64,000 bases of DNA, taken from an uncultured Gammaproteobacteria bacterium. Lineage in GTDB: Bacteria > Pseudomonadota > Gammaproteobacteria > PS1 > Pseudothioglobaceae. Made by a program: the position numbers and the translations under genes. The stretch is taken from assembly GCA_902512305.1 (NCBI GenBank), contig CABXIU010000004.1, positions 1 to 64,000 on the forward strand, written 5' to 3'. The notes beneath the pieces are model-generated. The model saw nothing but the letters and a program-made list of their open reading frames with translations, made no database searches and had not been told where the DNA came from. Positions 1-10,189 of the stretch are shown in pieces (position 1 is the stretch's first letter; the number at the start of each line of letters is the position of its first letter).

Positions 1-8
1 GTTACGAG

Positions 9-1979
9 ATGACAACTTCAATCAATTCAGACAATCATTTTTGTTCAAAATTGATTAATAACACTAAAGAATCGATTGAGAATTTTATGTTCTGTTTTAG
101 CGTTCTTGCGCCGGCTAAGGCTATTGAAAACTGTAGTATTTTTAGTAGTGCTGGTGGCTACACAGAGTTAACCTGCCCTGAAGGTTTAGTTTTAAAGCCG
201 GGGGAAGAATGGAGCTTTAAATTTTCATATGAAGAAAATAGACATAAACCAATGAATCATAGATGGTCTCCTCAAGGCTGTTTCTTAAAAAAATTTAATG
301 GAGAAATATTAAATCTCAGAATAATTGATTTGGATCTAGAAGGAATCTCCTCAGTGGCACCAATCCCCAGTATTTCGGGAGATAAAAAAAATTATGAATC
401 ACTAAGATTGGTGCCACACCCTTATTCATGGACTCCCAGCGCAGGCGTGTGTAATTTGTGTTTGCCAATTAATGTAATATTTGATGAAAATAAAACAATA
501 AATAGTGCTATTACATCAGCATCAAAACTTGGCAGTCGACTTAATCTTAATCTTTTTTCTGGCGCTATAAATAAAGAAAATGAAAAGGCTTCAACTACTG
601 TAAAGCTTAAAATTCATGATCTTTCAGATGAATCTTCCTACAAAATTACAATAACAAGTGATGTTGTTGAAGTTGCTGCTGGAGATGAGGCAGGTTTTTA
701 TTATGGCCTTGTTTCTTTAATGCAGTTAGCTCAAACCTATCATCAATTAGTGCCATGTGGCTCTATCTTTGATAAGCCTCGTTTTATTTGGAGAGGCCAG
801 CATTTAGATACTGTTAGGCATTTTTATAAGGTTGATAGTTTATTGAAATTACTTGATTTAATGAGTTTCTTTAAGCTTAATAAATTCCATTGGCATGGAA
901 CAGATGATGAAGCCTTTCGTTTTAAATTAGATAACCATTCTAAAATTGCTGTTGCAACATCTAAAAGAGGTGACGGCCTGAAGGTGCCTCCTGTTTTTGG
1001 CTCAGGTCCAGAGGCGACTGGTGGTTTTTATGATAAAGCAGACATTAGGAAGGTTCTGAATAGAGCCTCTGCTAACTTTATTGAGGTAATGCCCGAGTTT
1101 GATTTACCAGGTCACAACATGTCTTTAATTAATATGATTTCTAGTATGCGCGACCCTGAAGATATGAGTTGTGAAGTGTCAGTCCAAGGTTATTCAGAAA
1201 ACACACTTAATCCTGCAATGCCAGATACAATTTCGATTGTTGAGTCTATGATAGACGATCTATGTAGTTTATTTCCTGGCGAATATATTCATTTGGGTGG
1301 TGACGAAGTTGCGCCCGATGCCTGGAGCAAATCTCCAGTGATTGATGACCTTAAGAGAAAACACCATCTTAAAAATAGTAAGGACGTTGCTTCTTGGTTT
1401 ATTAATAAACTTTCAAAGAAGGTTGAACTTAATAATAAAAAAACAGCCTCATGGCAGGAGGCTGAGGATGGTCATCATGAGGATGATAAGACCGATAAGC
1501 TCTTATTTTCATGGCAGAATCTAGAGTCTGGATTTAATTTAGCCAGAGAGGGCTATAAAGTGGTTCTATGTCCAGCTGAGCATATTTATTTTGATATGGC
1601 CCAGAGTAGAAATTATGCAGATCGCGGTGCAAATTGGGCTGCTGTGATTCCTTTTGAAAGTACACTGGATTGGCAAATTACTCCTGAAAATGAACCAGAA
1701 CTTGAGGCAAATATAGAGGGAATTCAAGGCCATCTATGGTCTGAAACGATTCTTAAAGACGATGAAATGGAGTCTATGTTATGCCCAAGAATTTTAGGCC
1801 TATCAGAGAGTGCTTGGTCAAGTCAAAATAATAGACGCAATGGCGATGAATTGAGTGATTTAGTATTGAATAGCTTCAGAAACTTGTTTGAAAAAATGAA
1901 TTGGGACTTTTATAAAGCAGAGAATTTTGATATGATGTCCGATCCAGCAACGAATAAGGAGGCTTTGGTCAATGAGTAA
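9..1979 (+). CDS. beta-N-acetylhexosaminidase, GH20 family, apparently cytoplasmic
   Basis: ORF 656 aa; FIWRGQHLDTVRHFY, FHWHGTDDEAFR and HLGGDEVAPDAW (GH20 catalytic D-E) motifs; no evident signal peptide. Confidence 0.88.
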   Translation: MTTSINSDNHFCSKLINNTKESIENFMFCFSVLAPAKAIENCSIFSSAGGYTELTCPEGLVLKPGEEWSFKFSYEENRHKPMNHRWSPQGCFLKKFNGEILNLRIIDLDLEGISSVAPIPSISGDKKNYESLRLVPHPYSWTPSAGVCNLCLPINVIFDENKTINSAITSASKLGSRLNLNLFSGAINKENEKASTTVKLKIHDLSDESSYKITITSDVVEVAAGDEAGFYYGLVSLMQLAQTYHQLVPCGSIFDKPRFIWRGQHLDTVRHFYKVDSLLKLLDLMSFFKLNKFHWHGTDDEAFRFKLDNHSKIAVATSKRGDGLKVPPVFGSGPEATGGFYDKADIRKVLNRASANFIEVMPEFDLPGHNMSLINMISSMRDPEDMSCEVSVQGYSENTLNPAMPDTISIVESMIDDLCSLFPGEYIHLGGDEVAPDAWSKSPVIDDLKRKHHLKNSKDVASWFINKLSKKVELNNKKTASWQEAEDGHHEDDKTDKLLFSWQNLESGFNLAREGYKVVLCPAEHIYFDMAQSRNYADRGANWAAVIPFESTLDWQITPENEPELEANIEGIQGHLWSETILKDDEMESMLCPRILGLSESAWSSQNNRRNGDELSDLVLNSFRNLFEKMNWDFYKAENFDMMSDPATNKEALVNE

Positions 1980-2913
1980 TTTGATACAAATGCTTAAACC
2001 AAAAACTAAAGCACAAACCACAACGCTATTTGCGTGGGCGCTCATTGCTCCTGCAGCTTTGGTTATGTTTTGGATTGTTGTTTGGCCGCTTTACGAAACA
2101 TTTCGCTTGTCTTTTACTAACTCAAATTTAGGCACGCTTATGGGCGGAGCCGAATTTGTGGGATGGGAGAACTATGAAAAGGCTATAGGCGGTCGAAAGT
2201 TTCCAGCAATTGTAACTAGAACCTTTTATTGGATGTTTTTATCCGTTGGTCTCAAAATGATATTGGGATTAATAGGTGCCTCATTACTTGCAAGCAATAT
2301 AAGAGCTAGAGGTATATTACGTGCATTGGTTATGCCGCCATGGATTGTCCCAATTGCAATTGGATGTTTTGGATGGTTGTGGTTATACAATGGTCATTTC
2401 GGGTTAATATCAAACTTTATAGAAATGGCTGGTATTACTGATGGACCTTTTAGTTTTTTAGCTTATAAGCAAAGTGCATTTTATTCAGCAGTTGTAACCG
2501 ACGTATGGATTGGAACGCCAATGGTAACCTTGTTCTTTTTGGCTGCAATGCAGGGAGTTCCTAGAGACCTATATGAGGCTGCCTATGTTGATGGCGCATC
2601 TCGTTGGTATCGGTTTAGAAGGATTACTTTGCCACAAATTATGCCCACGATAGTTTCAATGGCTTTACTTTCCGCAATATGGACTTTTAATTCTTTTGAA
2701 ATCATTTGGATTTTGACCGAAGGTGGTCCACGTGGAGCAACTACTACATTAATTATTGACACTTTTAAGACTGCTATTTTTAGCTATAAATTTGGTGCGG
2801 GCGCAACAAGAGCCGTCCTAGTTGTTTTGATTCTTGGTATTTTCTCTATACTTTATTTAACTGTACTTAATAGGCTCAACAATAAATATGGTTATGCTGG
2901 GGTTCGCAAATGA
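1972..2913 (+). CDS. sugar ABC transporter permease (MalF/UgpA type)
   Basis: 313 aa, hydrophobic, EAAYVDGASRWYRFRRITLP EAA loop; overlaps upstream and downstream ORFs. Confidence 0.9.
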   Translation: MSNLIQMLKPKTKAQTTTLFAWALIAPAALVMFWIVVWPLYETFRLSFTNSNLGTLMGGAEFVGWENYEKAIGGRKFPAIVTRTFYWMFLSVGLKMILGLIGASLLASNIRARGILRALVMPPWIVPIAIGCFGWLWLYNGHFGLISNFIEMAGITDGPFSFLAYKQSAFYSAVVTDVWIGTPMVTLFFLAAMQGVPRDLYEAAYVDGASRWYRFRRITLPQIMPTIVSMALLSAIWTFNSFEIIWILTEGGPRGATTTLIIDTFKTAIFSYKFGAGATRAVLVVLILGIFSILYLTVLNRLNNKYGYAGVRK

Positions 2914-3794
2914 TGGATAAATATACTTTGCTGCAAAAAATAGGGATTTATGTTTCTATTGCACTCTTTCTTCTATTCATGCTCCTACCGTTTGTTGAAA
3001 TGTTTATTGCATCATTAAGGCCATTAACGCATTTATTTAGTAGGCCGGATGTCCCTGTTGGTGAAACGATGACTTTTATGGATTTTATGAGTCGTTTTTG
3101 GTCAGATAAAATGAGTTTTCAGGCTTATAGAGATATGTGGGTTACTGTTCCTCAATTGCCTCGATATATTTTTAACAGCGTGTTCTTATCAACTGCAGTG
3201 ACGTTTTTTTCTATGTGCTTTATTGTCCCAGCAGCTTATGCATACGCACGCTTTAATTTTCGTGGAAAGACAATTAGCTTAACACTATTTTTGGCTGTTA
3301 ATATGTTCTCGGGAGCAGTGTTACTAATCCCACTCTATAAATTATTAAGAATGTATGGCTTATTAAATACATACTGGGCAATGATTATTCCTGGTGTAGC
3401 TTTTCTAATACCAACTGGAATTTGGCTGCTTAAGTCTTTTTTAGAGAAAATTCCTTATGAATTAGAGGAGGCAGCCTTTGTAGATGGCGCCTCTAGACTT
3501 TATACATTGCGCCGTGTAATATTACCACTAGCGGTACCTGGTTTAATAGTAGTTGGGGTTGCCATGTTTATTGGCGCCTATGCACAGCAATTTTTGTTTG
3601 CGATTACATTCAATCAAGATAGGGACTATATGCCACTTCCAGCTGGCATATTTGAATTTATTGGATACCAAGACGTATTGTGGAATGAAATGATGGCCGC
3701 AAGTCTTGTTGGGATTCTGCCCGTGTTGTTAATTTTCCTGTTTATGCAGAAACATCTTATAGCAGGTTTAACTTCAGGAGCAGTAAAGGAGTGA
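2910..3794 (+). CDS. sugar ABC transporter permease (MalG/UgpE type)
   Basis: 294 aa, EEAAFVDGASRLYTLRRVILPLAVPG motif. Confidence 0.9.
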   Translation: MMDKYTLLQKIGIYVSIALFLLFMLLPFVEMFIASLRPLTHLFSRPDVPVGETMTFMDFMSRFWSDKMSFQAYRDMWVTVPQLPRYIFNSVFLSTAVTFFSMCFIVPAAYAYARFNFRGKTISLTLFLAVNMFSGAVLLIPLYKLLRMYGLLNTYWAMIIPGVAFLIPTGIWLLKSFLEKIPYELEEAAFVDGASRLYTLRRVILPLAVPGLIVVGVAMFIGAYAQQFLFAITFNQDRDYMPLPAGIFEFIGYQDVLWNEMMAASLVGILPVLLIFLFMQKHLIAGLTSGAVKE

Positions 3795-3875
3795 GAATAA
3801 AAAATCTCACATATAGTATTACTAGAAATGTTTTATTTTTTTGGTAATTTGTTGTAAATATATAAGGAGAAATAA

Positions 3876-5081
3876 ATGAAAAATATAAAAAAAGCTCTCT
3901 TTTTAGCTTTGATTGGTGCTGGATTTATGGCGCCAGTTCAGGCAGAAGAAGTGCATATGATCTTGTGTGGTGGTGAAATACGTCCCGCTGATCAAATAGT
4001 TATTGATGCTTTTGAGGCGAAACACTCAGGCGTTACAGTGAATGCCGAAGCGGTTCCGTGGGGCACGTGTCAAGATAAATCTATGACGCTTGCTGCTGCA
4101 GGTGATCCAGTTGGATTGGCTTATATTGGATCTCGTACGTTAAAGCAACTTGGTCGAAGCGGATTAATTGTACCAGTTGATATTTCTGATGAAATGCAGG
4201 CATTGTATCAACCTGGTGTTCTTGCAACTGTTTCTGATGGAGGTCAATTTTGGGGTTACCCACATGCCTTCTCTACGAAAGCATTGTTTATCAACTGTGG
4301 TTTAGTTGAAGAGGCTGGTATGGCATGTGTTGCTCCAAAGACTTGGACAGGTATGTACAACATGGCTAAAGCAATTAATGATAATACTGCTGCAGCCGGT
4401 GTTGGATTAGCCGCTAAAGACTTCGATAACACCATGCACCAATTCCTTAACTACCTATATAGTAATGGTGGAACTGTAAGTAATGCAGATACTGGTGAAA
4501 TAACTTTTAACAGTCCTGAGACTGTTGAGACAGTTGAATTCATTGGTAAATTAGCTGGTGTTGCACAGGAAGGGCCTAGTGGTTATGAGCGTTCTCAACT
4601 GACTCAGTTATACAATGATGGTCAGATCGGAATGTATATCAATGGTCCATGGGGTGCAGGTCAGCATAATGATAATATTGCTGAGATTGTTGTCCCTGTC
4701 CCTGCAGGTCCGAGTGGCTCAAGTGGAACACTATTGATTACTGACTCTATGGCAGTCTTTAAAGGCTCTGCTAATGAAGATTTAGCAATGGAGTTGGCTC
4801 AAATGATGACAACTGGTGAAGCTCAGTATGATCTAGATATGAGTTGGGGATTAACGCCGATTCTTCAATACGAGAAGATGATGGATGAGGTTTACTATTC
4901 AACTGACTATTGGCAGACGTTTGTTGAGCCAATTGGCAGAGGTGGACCAGAGCCAATGTTTGAAGACTTTAAAGCACTTCAAGCAGGCATCAACGGCGCT
5001 ATCCAAGGCATAATCTTGGGCGATGGTTCTGCTGCTGATCTAGTAGCAGAAGCTGCAGAAACTCTAGCAGAGGGTCTGTAA
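3876..5081 (+). CDS. extracellular sugar-binding protein of ABC transporter
   Basis: Signal peptide MKNIKKALFLALIGAGFMAPVQAEE; family 1 solute-binding features; between permeases and ATPase. Confidence 0.88.
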   Translation: MKNIKKALFLALIGAGFMAPVQAEEVHMILCGGEIRPADQIVIDAFEAKHSGVTVNAEAVPWGTCQDKSMTLAAAGDPVGLAYIGSRTLKQLGRSGLIVPVDISDEMQALYQPGVLATVSDGGQFWGYPHAFSTKALFINCGLVEEAGMACVAPKTWTGMYNMAKAINDNTAAAGVGLAAKDFDNTMHQFLNYLYSNGGTVSNADTGEITFNSPETVETVEFIGKLAGVAQEGPSGYERSQLTQLYNDGQIGMYINGPWGAGQHNDNIAEIVVPVPAGPSGSSGTLLITDSMAVFKGSANEDLAMELAQMMTTGEAQYDLDMSWGLTPILQYEKMMDEVYYSTDYWQTFVEPIGRGGPEPMFEDFKALQAGINGAIQGIILGDGSAADLVAEAAETLAEGL

Positions 5082-5099
5082 GTTAATTAAGTAAATGCT

Positions 5100-5130
5100 A
5101 TCAGGGGCAATGAAAATTGCCCCTGATTTT
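5100..5130 (+). terminator. Rho-independent terminator / attenuator after sugar-binding protein gene
   Basis: Perfect 12-bp stem ATCAGGGGCAAT-GAAA-ATTGCCCCTGAT followed by TTT. Confidence 0.8.
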
Positions 5131-5163
5131 ATAAGGCTAACCCTAAAAGCATGTTGACCTATC

Positions 5164-5206
5164 ATCATACTTTCAAGGTTTGCTTTAATTTAAGCAGAAG
5201 TATGAT
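5164..5206 (+). promoter_or_regulatory. 5' leader stem-loop upstream of ABC ATPase gene
   Basis: ATCATACTT (5164-5172) pairs perfectly with AAGTATGAT (5198-5206); inner TGCTT/AAGCA stem. Confidence 0.4.
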
Positions 5207-5249
5207 TTTGAAATGCGCATGAATTTGCGTTTTTATTAAGGAAGAAAGT

Positions 5250-6329
5250 ATGTCAACAGTGAAACTGAAAAATATCTATAAAAGTTTTGGCGAAACTGAG
5301 GTTTTGTTTGATATCAACCTTGAAATAAATGACAAGGAGTTTGTCGTTTTTGTTGGTCCCTCAGGTTGTGGAAAAACAACATTGTTAAGAATCATTTCTG
5401 GTTTAGAAGAGGTAACGAGCGGAAGTGTTATTATTGATGATAAGGATGTATCCAATGCGCCTCCAGTGGAACGAGGAATTTCAATGGTGTTCCAATCTTA
5501 TGCCCTTTATCCCCATCTTTCAGTATTTGAAAATATTGCATTTCCTCTTAGAGTTGCAAAGGTTAATGAAAAGGAATTGGAAGAGAAGGTATTTAAAGCA
5601 GCTGATATTTTACAGCTTACGGATCGTTTAGACTTTAAGCCTGGCCAGCTTTCTGGTGGACAGCGCCAAAGAGTAGCGATTGGCCGCTCAATCGTTAGAG
5701 ATCCAAAAGTATTTCTATTTGATGAGCCGCTATCTAATCTAGATGCCGCACTTCGTGGAGATATGAGGGTTGAACTTGCAAAGCTTCATCAGAATTTAAA
5801 TACAACAATGATTTATGTGACACACGATCAAATTGAGGCGATGACAATGGCTGATAAAATTGTTGTCTTGCGCGATGGTGTTATTGAACAAGTAGGATCG
5901 CCAATGGATTTATATCACAATCCTAAAACAAAATTTGTGGCGGGTTTTATTGGTCATCCTAATATGAATTTTCTTAAAACTAACGCAACAAAAATCAATA
6001 AGGGAAAGTTCAGTGCTAACATCGGTGACTCAGAAATGAACATGCCTATCGATGCAGGAGATACAAAATCAGGAGATGATATAGAGATTGGGATTCGACC
6101 AGAAGATCTCGAGGTGTCAGATAAGGGAGGCGTGCCAATGAGAGTAGATGTTGTTGAGCATATTGGAGCGACTGTAATTTTGTATGGCTCTGTATTGGAT
6201 AATGATAATTTCTGTGCTGTTCTTCCGAGTGATTCAACAATAAAGCCGGGTGATAAGATTAATATAACCATAGACCCTAATAAATGCCACGCTTTTAACT
6301 CATCAGGTCAATCACTTCAAAGAAGTTAG
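5250..6329 (+). CDS. sugar ABC transporter ATP-binding protein (UgpC/MalK type)
   Basis: Walker A GPSGCGKTT, signature LSGGQRQR, Walker B VFLFDEPLSNLD, C-terminal TOBE-like region. Confidence 0.93.
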   Translation: MSTVKLKNIYKSFGETEVLFDINLEINDKEFVVFVGPSGCGKTTLLRIISGLEEVTSGSVIIDDKDVSNAPPVERGISMVFQSYALYPHLSVFENIAFPLRVAKVNEKELEEKVFKAADILQLTDRLDFKPGQLSGGQRQRVAIGRSIVRDPKVFLFDEPLSNLDAALRGDMRVELAKLHQNLNTTMIYVTHDQIEAMTMADKIVVLRDGVIEQVGSPMDLYHNPKTKFVAGFIGHPNMNFLKTNATKINKGKFSANIGDSEMNMPIDAGDTKSGDDIEIGIRPEDLEVSDKGGVPMRVDVVEHIGATVILYGSVLDNDNFCAVLPSDSTIKPGDKINITIDPNKCHAFNSSGQSLQRS

Positions 6330-6353
6330 AGTTGATAGATTAGGAGGTTAATC

Positions 6354-7508
6354 ATGAGAACAGGTATTGTTGGCTTAGGATTAAGGGCTGGAAATGTTCT
6401 AAAAATGACCATGGAGGAGATGCCAGAAATGGAGCTCCTAGGCTATGTAGATCCAGATCCATGTGGCCTATCAATCATTGAGGAGCATTCCAATAGATTA
6501 AACCACTATGAAAGCCTTGACCAGATGATTGCTGAAGGCAATCTTGACCTTTTATGGGTAGCATCACCCAATCATCTTCATTTAGAACATATCCGTTTGG
6601 GACTAGAAGCAGGTTTGAAAGTGTTTTCAGAGAAGCCTATCGTAACAACAAAAAAGGATAGTTTTGCGCTTGCCAAGTTAATTAAAAAATATGGTGAAAA
6701 CCAATTAATTGTTGGACTTGTTTTGAGGTATTCAGTCCATATGAGGGAAATGAGAAGAGTCCTCGATTCTGGGACCTTGGGAAAAATAACTTCACTTGAA
6801 GCTAATGAACATATAGCCCCTTATCATGGGTCATTTTTTATGAGAGACTGGCGAAGACTAGAGAAATATTCTGGTGGCTTTATGCTGGAAAAGTGTTGTC
6901 ATGATATCGATCTTTACAATGGTATTGTCGGTGATAGGCCTGAGAGAGTTGTCAGTTTTGGAGGAAGAAATAACTTTATTCCTTCAGAGGAACCTAAGGG
7001 CGGTGAACATGATGATGTCTACCAAAAAAAACATTCCTATTGGGAGAATGTTGACAATCCTTTTACGAGCAATGCTGATATTATTGACCATCAAAATGCA
7101 TTAATTGAATATCCTAATAATGTAACTTTCTCTTTCCATACAAGTATTAATGTGCCTGATGAGCAAAGACGATTCTGCATCATTGGAGCAAGAGGAATGG
7201 CAGAGGGAGATTTTGGACGAGGCGGTCTTAAAATTACTGATGCAAGAACAGGTGAATGTCTCGAGGATCATGATTTTAGTATTCCAGCCTCCTCGGAGAC
7301 AGGAAACTACCCTTCTCACTACGGCGCAGACAAGTTAATGTGTGAAGATATCGTGAGTTTTCTCAGAGGGGAGTTAAGTTCTTTGCCAGTGGGACCGAAG
7401 GAAGCAATTACAGCTGGTCTTGTCGCTATAGCGATTGACGAGAGCATGAAAACAGGCCAGGTTATTGATATGACTAAAACTTGGAAAGAGCTCGATTCAC
7501 TTTATTAA
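6354..7508 (+). CDS. Gfo/Idh/MocA family oxidoreductase
   Basis: N-terminal TGIVGLGLRAGNVL Rossmann; SEKPI motif. Confidence 0.88.
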   Translation: MRTGIVGLGLRAGNVLKMTMEEMPEMELLGYVDPDPCGLSIIEEHSNRLNHYESLDQMIAEGNLDLLWVASPNHLHLEHIRLGLEAGLKVFSEKPIVTTKKDSFALAKLIKKYGENQLIVGLVLRYSVHMREMRRVLDSGTLGKITSLEANEHIAPYHGSFFMRDWRRLEKYSGGFMLEKCCHDIDLYNGIVGDRPERVVSFGGRNNFIPSEEPKGGEHDDVYQKKHSYWENVDNPFTSNADIIDHQNALIEYPNNVTFSFHTSINVPDEQRRFCIIGARGMAEGDFGRGGLKITDARTGECLEDHDFSIPASSETGNYPSHYGADKLMCEDIVSFLRGELSSLPVGPKEAITAGLVAIAIDESMKTGQVIDMTKTWKELDSLY

Positions 7509-7519
7509 AGGAGTAAGTT

Positions 7520-8362
7520 TTGATTAAAGGCATAAGTTATCTCTCTTTTGAGAACGGTCTGGCTAACAATGAATCTATAGAGTCAGCTTTATCTCAAACT
7601 AAATCTAATGGGTTTGACGCACTGGAGTTATCAGTTTCTAGCGAAGGAGTTATAAATACAGACACCTCAAAAGCGGAATGTGAGATTATTCGTAAAAAAA
7701 TTGATGACTCTGGCATTTTTGTAGACAGCATTGCAACCGGAATGAGCTGGGGCGTTAGTCCAACGAGTGACGATGAATCAATTAGAGAAAAATCTATAAG
7801 TCTTCACCAGGATGCATTAAAAGTTGCAAGTTATCTTGATTGTAAGGCGCTTCTATTTGTTCCTGGGGTTGTTAAAAGCCCTATCTCACCGGAAATAGTT
7901 CGATATGATAGAGCCTTAGATCGACTCCGAGAGGCAATTAATCAAATGCTTCCAATCGCAGAAGATTTAAATGTTGATTTATGTATGGAAAACGTCTGGA
8001 ATGGTTTTTTCTACTCTCCTATCGAGCTTAGAGATTTTGTAGATTCTTTTGATTCTGACAAATTAGGTGTCTATCTAGATATTGGTAATTTGATTGGCTA
8101 TCAGCAATACCCGCCACATTGGATAGAGCTTCTCAATTCCAGAATCAAAAGAGTTCAAATCAAAGATTTTCAGGAGAACTTCGATTGGACTGGTAGCTAT
8201 AGTTTTTGTGATATTGGTGCAGGAGATGTGCCATGGAAAGAAACCATTGCAGCTTTAAACTCTACTCAATATGAGAGCACTATTATTGCTGAAATGCTTC
8301 CATGGGACGAGACAATATTATCTCGCACCTCTTTAGCAATGGATCAATTGTTTAATTTTTAA
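7520..8362 (+). CDS. sugar phosphate isomerase/epimerase (AP endonuclease 2-type TIM barrel)
   Basis: 280 aa; LCMENVWNGFFYSP, YLDIGNLIGYQ, VQIKDF motifs; TTG start. Confidence 0.8.
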   Translation: MIKGISYLSFENGLANNESIESALSQTKSNGFDALELSVSSEGVINTDTSKAECEIIRKKIDDSGIFVDSIATGMSWGVSPTSDDESIREKSISLHQDALKVASYLDCKALLFVPGVVKSPISPEIVRYDRALDRLREAINQMLPIAEDLNVDLCMENVWNGFFYSPIELRDFVDSFDSDKLGVYLDIGNLIGYQQYPPHWIELLNSRIKRVQIKDFQENFDWTGSYSFCDIGAGDVPWKETIAALNSTQYESTIIAEMLPWDETILSRTSLAMDQLFNF

Positions 8363-8380
8363 ATAGACTATTTAAATATT

Positions 8381-9415
8381 ATGAGTAGCAAACTTAAAGT
8401 TGGAATTATTGGGCTTGGTAGTATGGGGTCCACTCACCTAGATATTTATTCAAAAATAAATGAAGTTGAAGTCACTGCTATTGCGGATTCAATCCAAAGT
8501 AGGCTTGATGGCTCAAGCAAAGCTGAAGGTAATATTAGCGGTCAGGCTGAAGGAGGTGTGGTTGGACTGAGTTCAACAAAATATCTTGATGGAATGGAAT
8601 TAATAAACAATGCAGATATTGATATAGTGGATATCTGTGTAGGAACAGATCTTCACTTTATTTTTGTTGAAGCAGCTCTTGCTAAAGGTAAGCATGTTTT
8701 GGTTGAAAAGCCTTTAGCAAGAAACTATGAAGAGGCGAAAAAAATTATTCAGTTGGCAAAGAATTCTTCATTTCATGTTATGTCTGCGATGTGCTTAAGA
8801 TACTGGCCTGCATGGGTTTTCTTAAAGGAAGCTATTCAAACAAATGCTTATGGAAAGTGCTTGTCACTCAATTGTAAGAGGCAAACAAGTTTTCCAGGAG
8901 GCGCTTTTTACTCAGATAATAATCAATGTGGTGGGGCGCTACTTGACCTTCATGTGCATGACACTGATTTTATTAATTACTGTTTAGGCCTGCCAGATGC
9001 AGTTTTTAGTCAAGGCTATAAAGGACCGAGCGGTGGGTTTGATCATGTTGTTACAAACTATATCTATAATAAATCAGATTCATCGCCTATAGTCAGTTCT
9101 GAGGGTTCATGGACAATGCAAGAGGGCTATGGTTTTAATATGTCATACACTGCTAATTTTGAAAATGGAACTCTTAGCTATCTTTTAGATGAAGATGAAA
9201 CTCTTAAGCTGTTTAAATCTGGACAAGAATCCGAATCAATAAAGTTAAAAGAAGGGATGGGCTATGAGTTTGAAATTAGAGCTTTTGTTGATGAAATCCT
9301 AGCTGGAAATTCTACAAATATTGACTTGTTGAGGCAAGCTGCAGAGACAATTGCTATTGTTGAGGCAGAAAAGACTAGTATTGAAGCCTGCTCTGTTGTA
9401 TCAATTAAGGTTTAA
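8381..9415 (+). CDS. Gfo/Idh/MocA family oxidoreductase
   Basis: KVGIIGLGSMGSTHLDIY Rossmann; VEKPLARN motif. Confidence 0.9.
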   Translation: MSSKLKVGIIGLGSMGSTHLDIYSKINEVEVTAIADSIQSRLDGSSKAEGNISGQAEGGVVGLSSTKYLDGMELINNADIDIVDICVGTDLHFIFVEAALAKGKHVLVEKPLARNYEEAKKIIQLAKNSSFHVMSAMCLRYWPAWVFLKEAIQTNAYGKCLSLNCKRQTSFPGGAFYSDNNQCGGALLDLHVHDTDFINYCLGLPDAVFSQGYKGPSGGFDHVVTNYIYNKSDSSPIVSSEGSWTMQEGYGFNMSYTANFENGTLSYLLDEDETLKLFKSGQESESIKLKEGMGYEFEIRAFVDEILAGNSTNIDLLRQAAETIAIVEAEKTSIEACSVVSIKV

Positions 9416-9441
9416 CTCAAATTAGATAATCTAGATGTTTT

Positions 9442-9978
9442 CTAGTAGGTTCCAAGTTTATATTCATCCCAAACTTGTTGCGCAAGTGCTCCAATGTACT
9501 CATCATTATTCTCTAGGGCTTGTTTAATCCAAAATCTAGCTTCTAAGATATTTTTATCTCCACCTTTGCCAAGAAGATACATTCTTCCAAGATTGTATTG
9601 AGCTGGGGCATCGCCCTGTTCAGCAGCTCTGATAAACCAACTGAAGGCAAGATTGTCATTCTGAGTAGCACCCTGTCCTCTTAGATATAGGTTTCCTAAA
9701 TTATATTGGGCATTGATATTCCCCTGTTCAGCAGATTTTGTATACCACTCAATTGCTGCTGTAAAATCTTGCGGAGTTCCTTTTCCATTAGCATGCATCC
9801 AACCAAGGTTATATTGTGCTCTTGGGTTTCCATCTTCGGCAACTTGAGTCCATTCAAGAATAGCACCCTCATAATCTCCACTGGCATAAGCTCTCTGTCC
9901 ATCGAAGTAATTAGCTGAAACATTTAATGTAAAACATAAAGACAATAAAAAAGCTAATTGAATGTGTTTTTTTATCAT
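9442..9978 (-). CDS. Sel1-repeat (SLR/TPR-like) secreted protein
   Basis: Repeats AQYNLGxMYxxGxG / AIEWYTKSAEQGN; start chosen at MIKKHIQLAFLLSLCFTLNVSA (signal peptide) rather than the 41-aa longer ORF. Confidence 0.8.
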   Translation of the reverse strand: MIKKHIQLAFLLSLCFTLNVSANYFDGQRAYASGDYEGAILEWTQVAEDGNPRAQYNLGWMHANGKGTPQDFTAAIEWYTKSAEQGNINAQYNLGNLYLRGQGATQNDNLAFSWFIRAAEQGDAPAQYNLGRMYLLGKGGDKNILEARFWIKQALENNDEYIGALAQQVWDEYKLGTY

Positions 9979-10189
9979 TATTTTCCTTTTATATTTGAAC
10001 AAATATTGCCTAGAAATCCTAATGGACAGTATCTTAACATATTTATGTTTAAAAGTGCGCCTTTGAGTGATTCTAATTATGCCGTTAAAATCTAAATTCA
10101 CTATAGAATAGATTTTATTTCATTAAGATAAATTTAGACACCCTTATTTCAATTTAATTTTCCATTCATATAGGTCGACTTTAAAACAT

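Noticed and set aside
5954-6271. 105-aa - strand ORF
   Set aside because: Antisense to the ABC ATPase gene.
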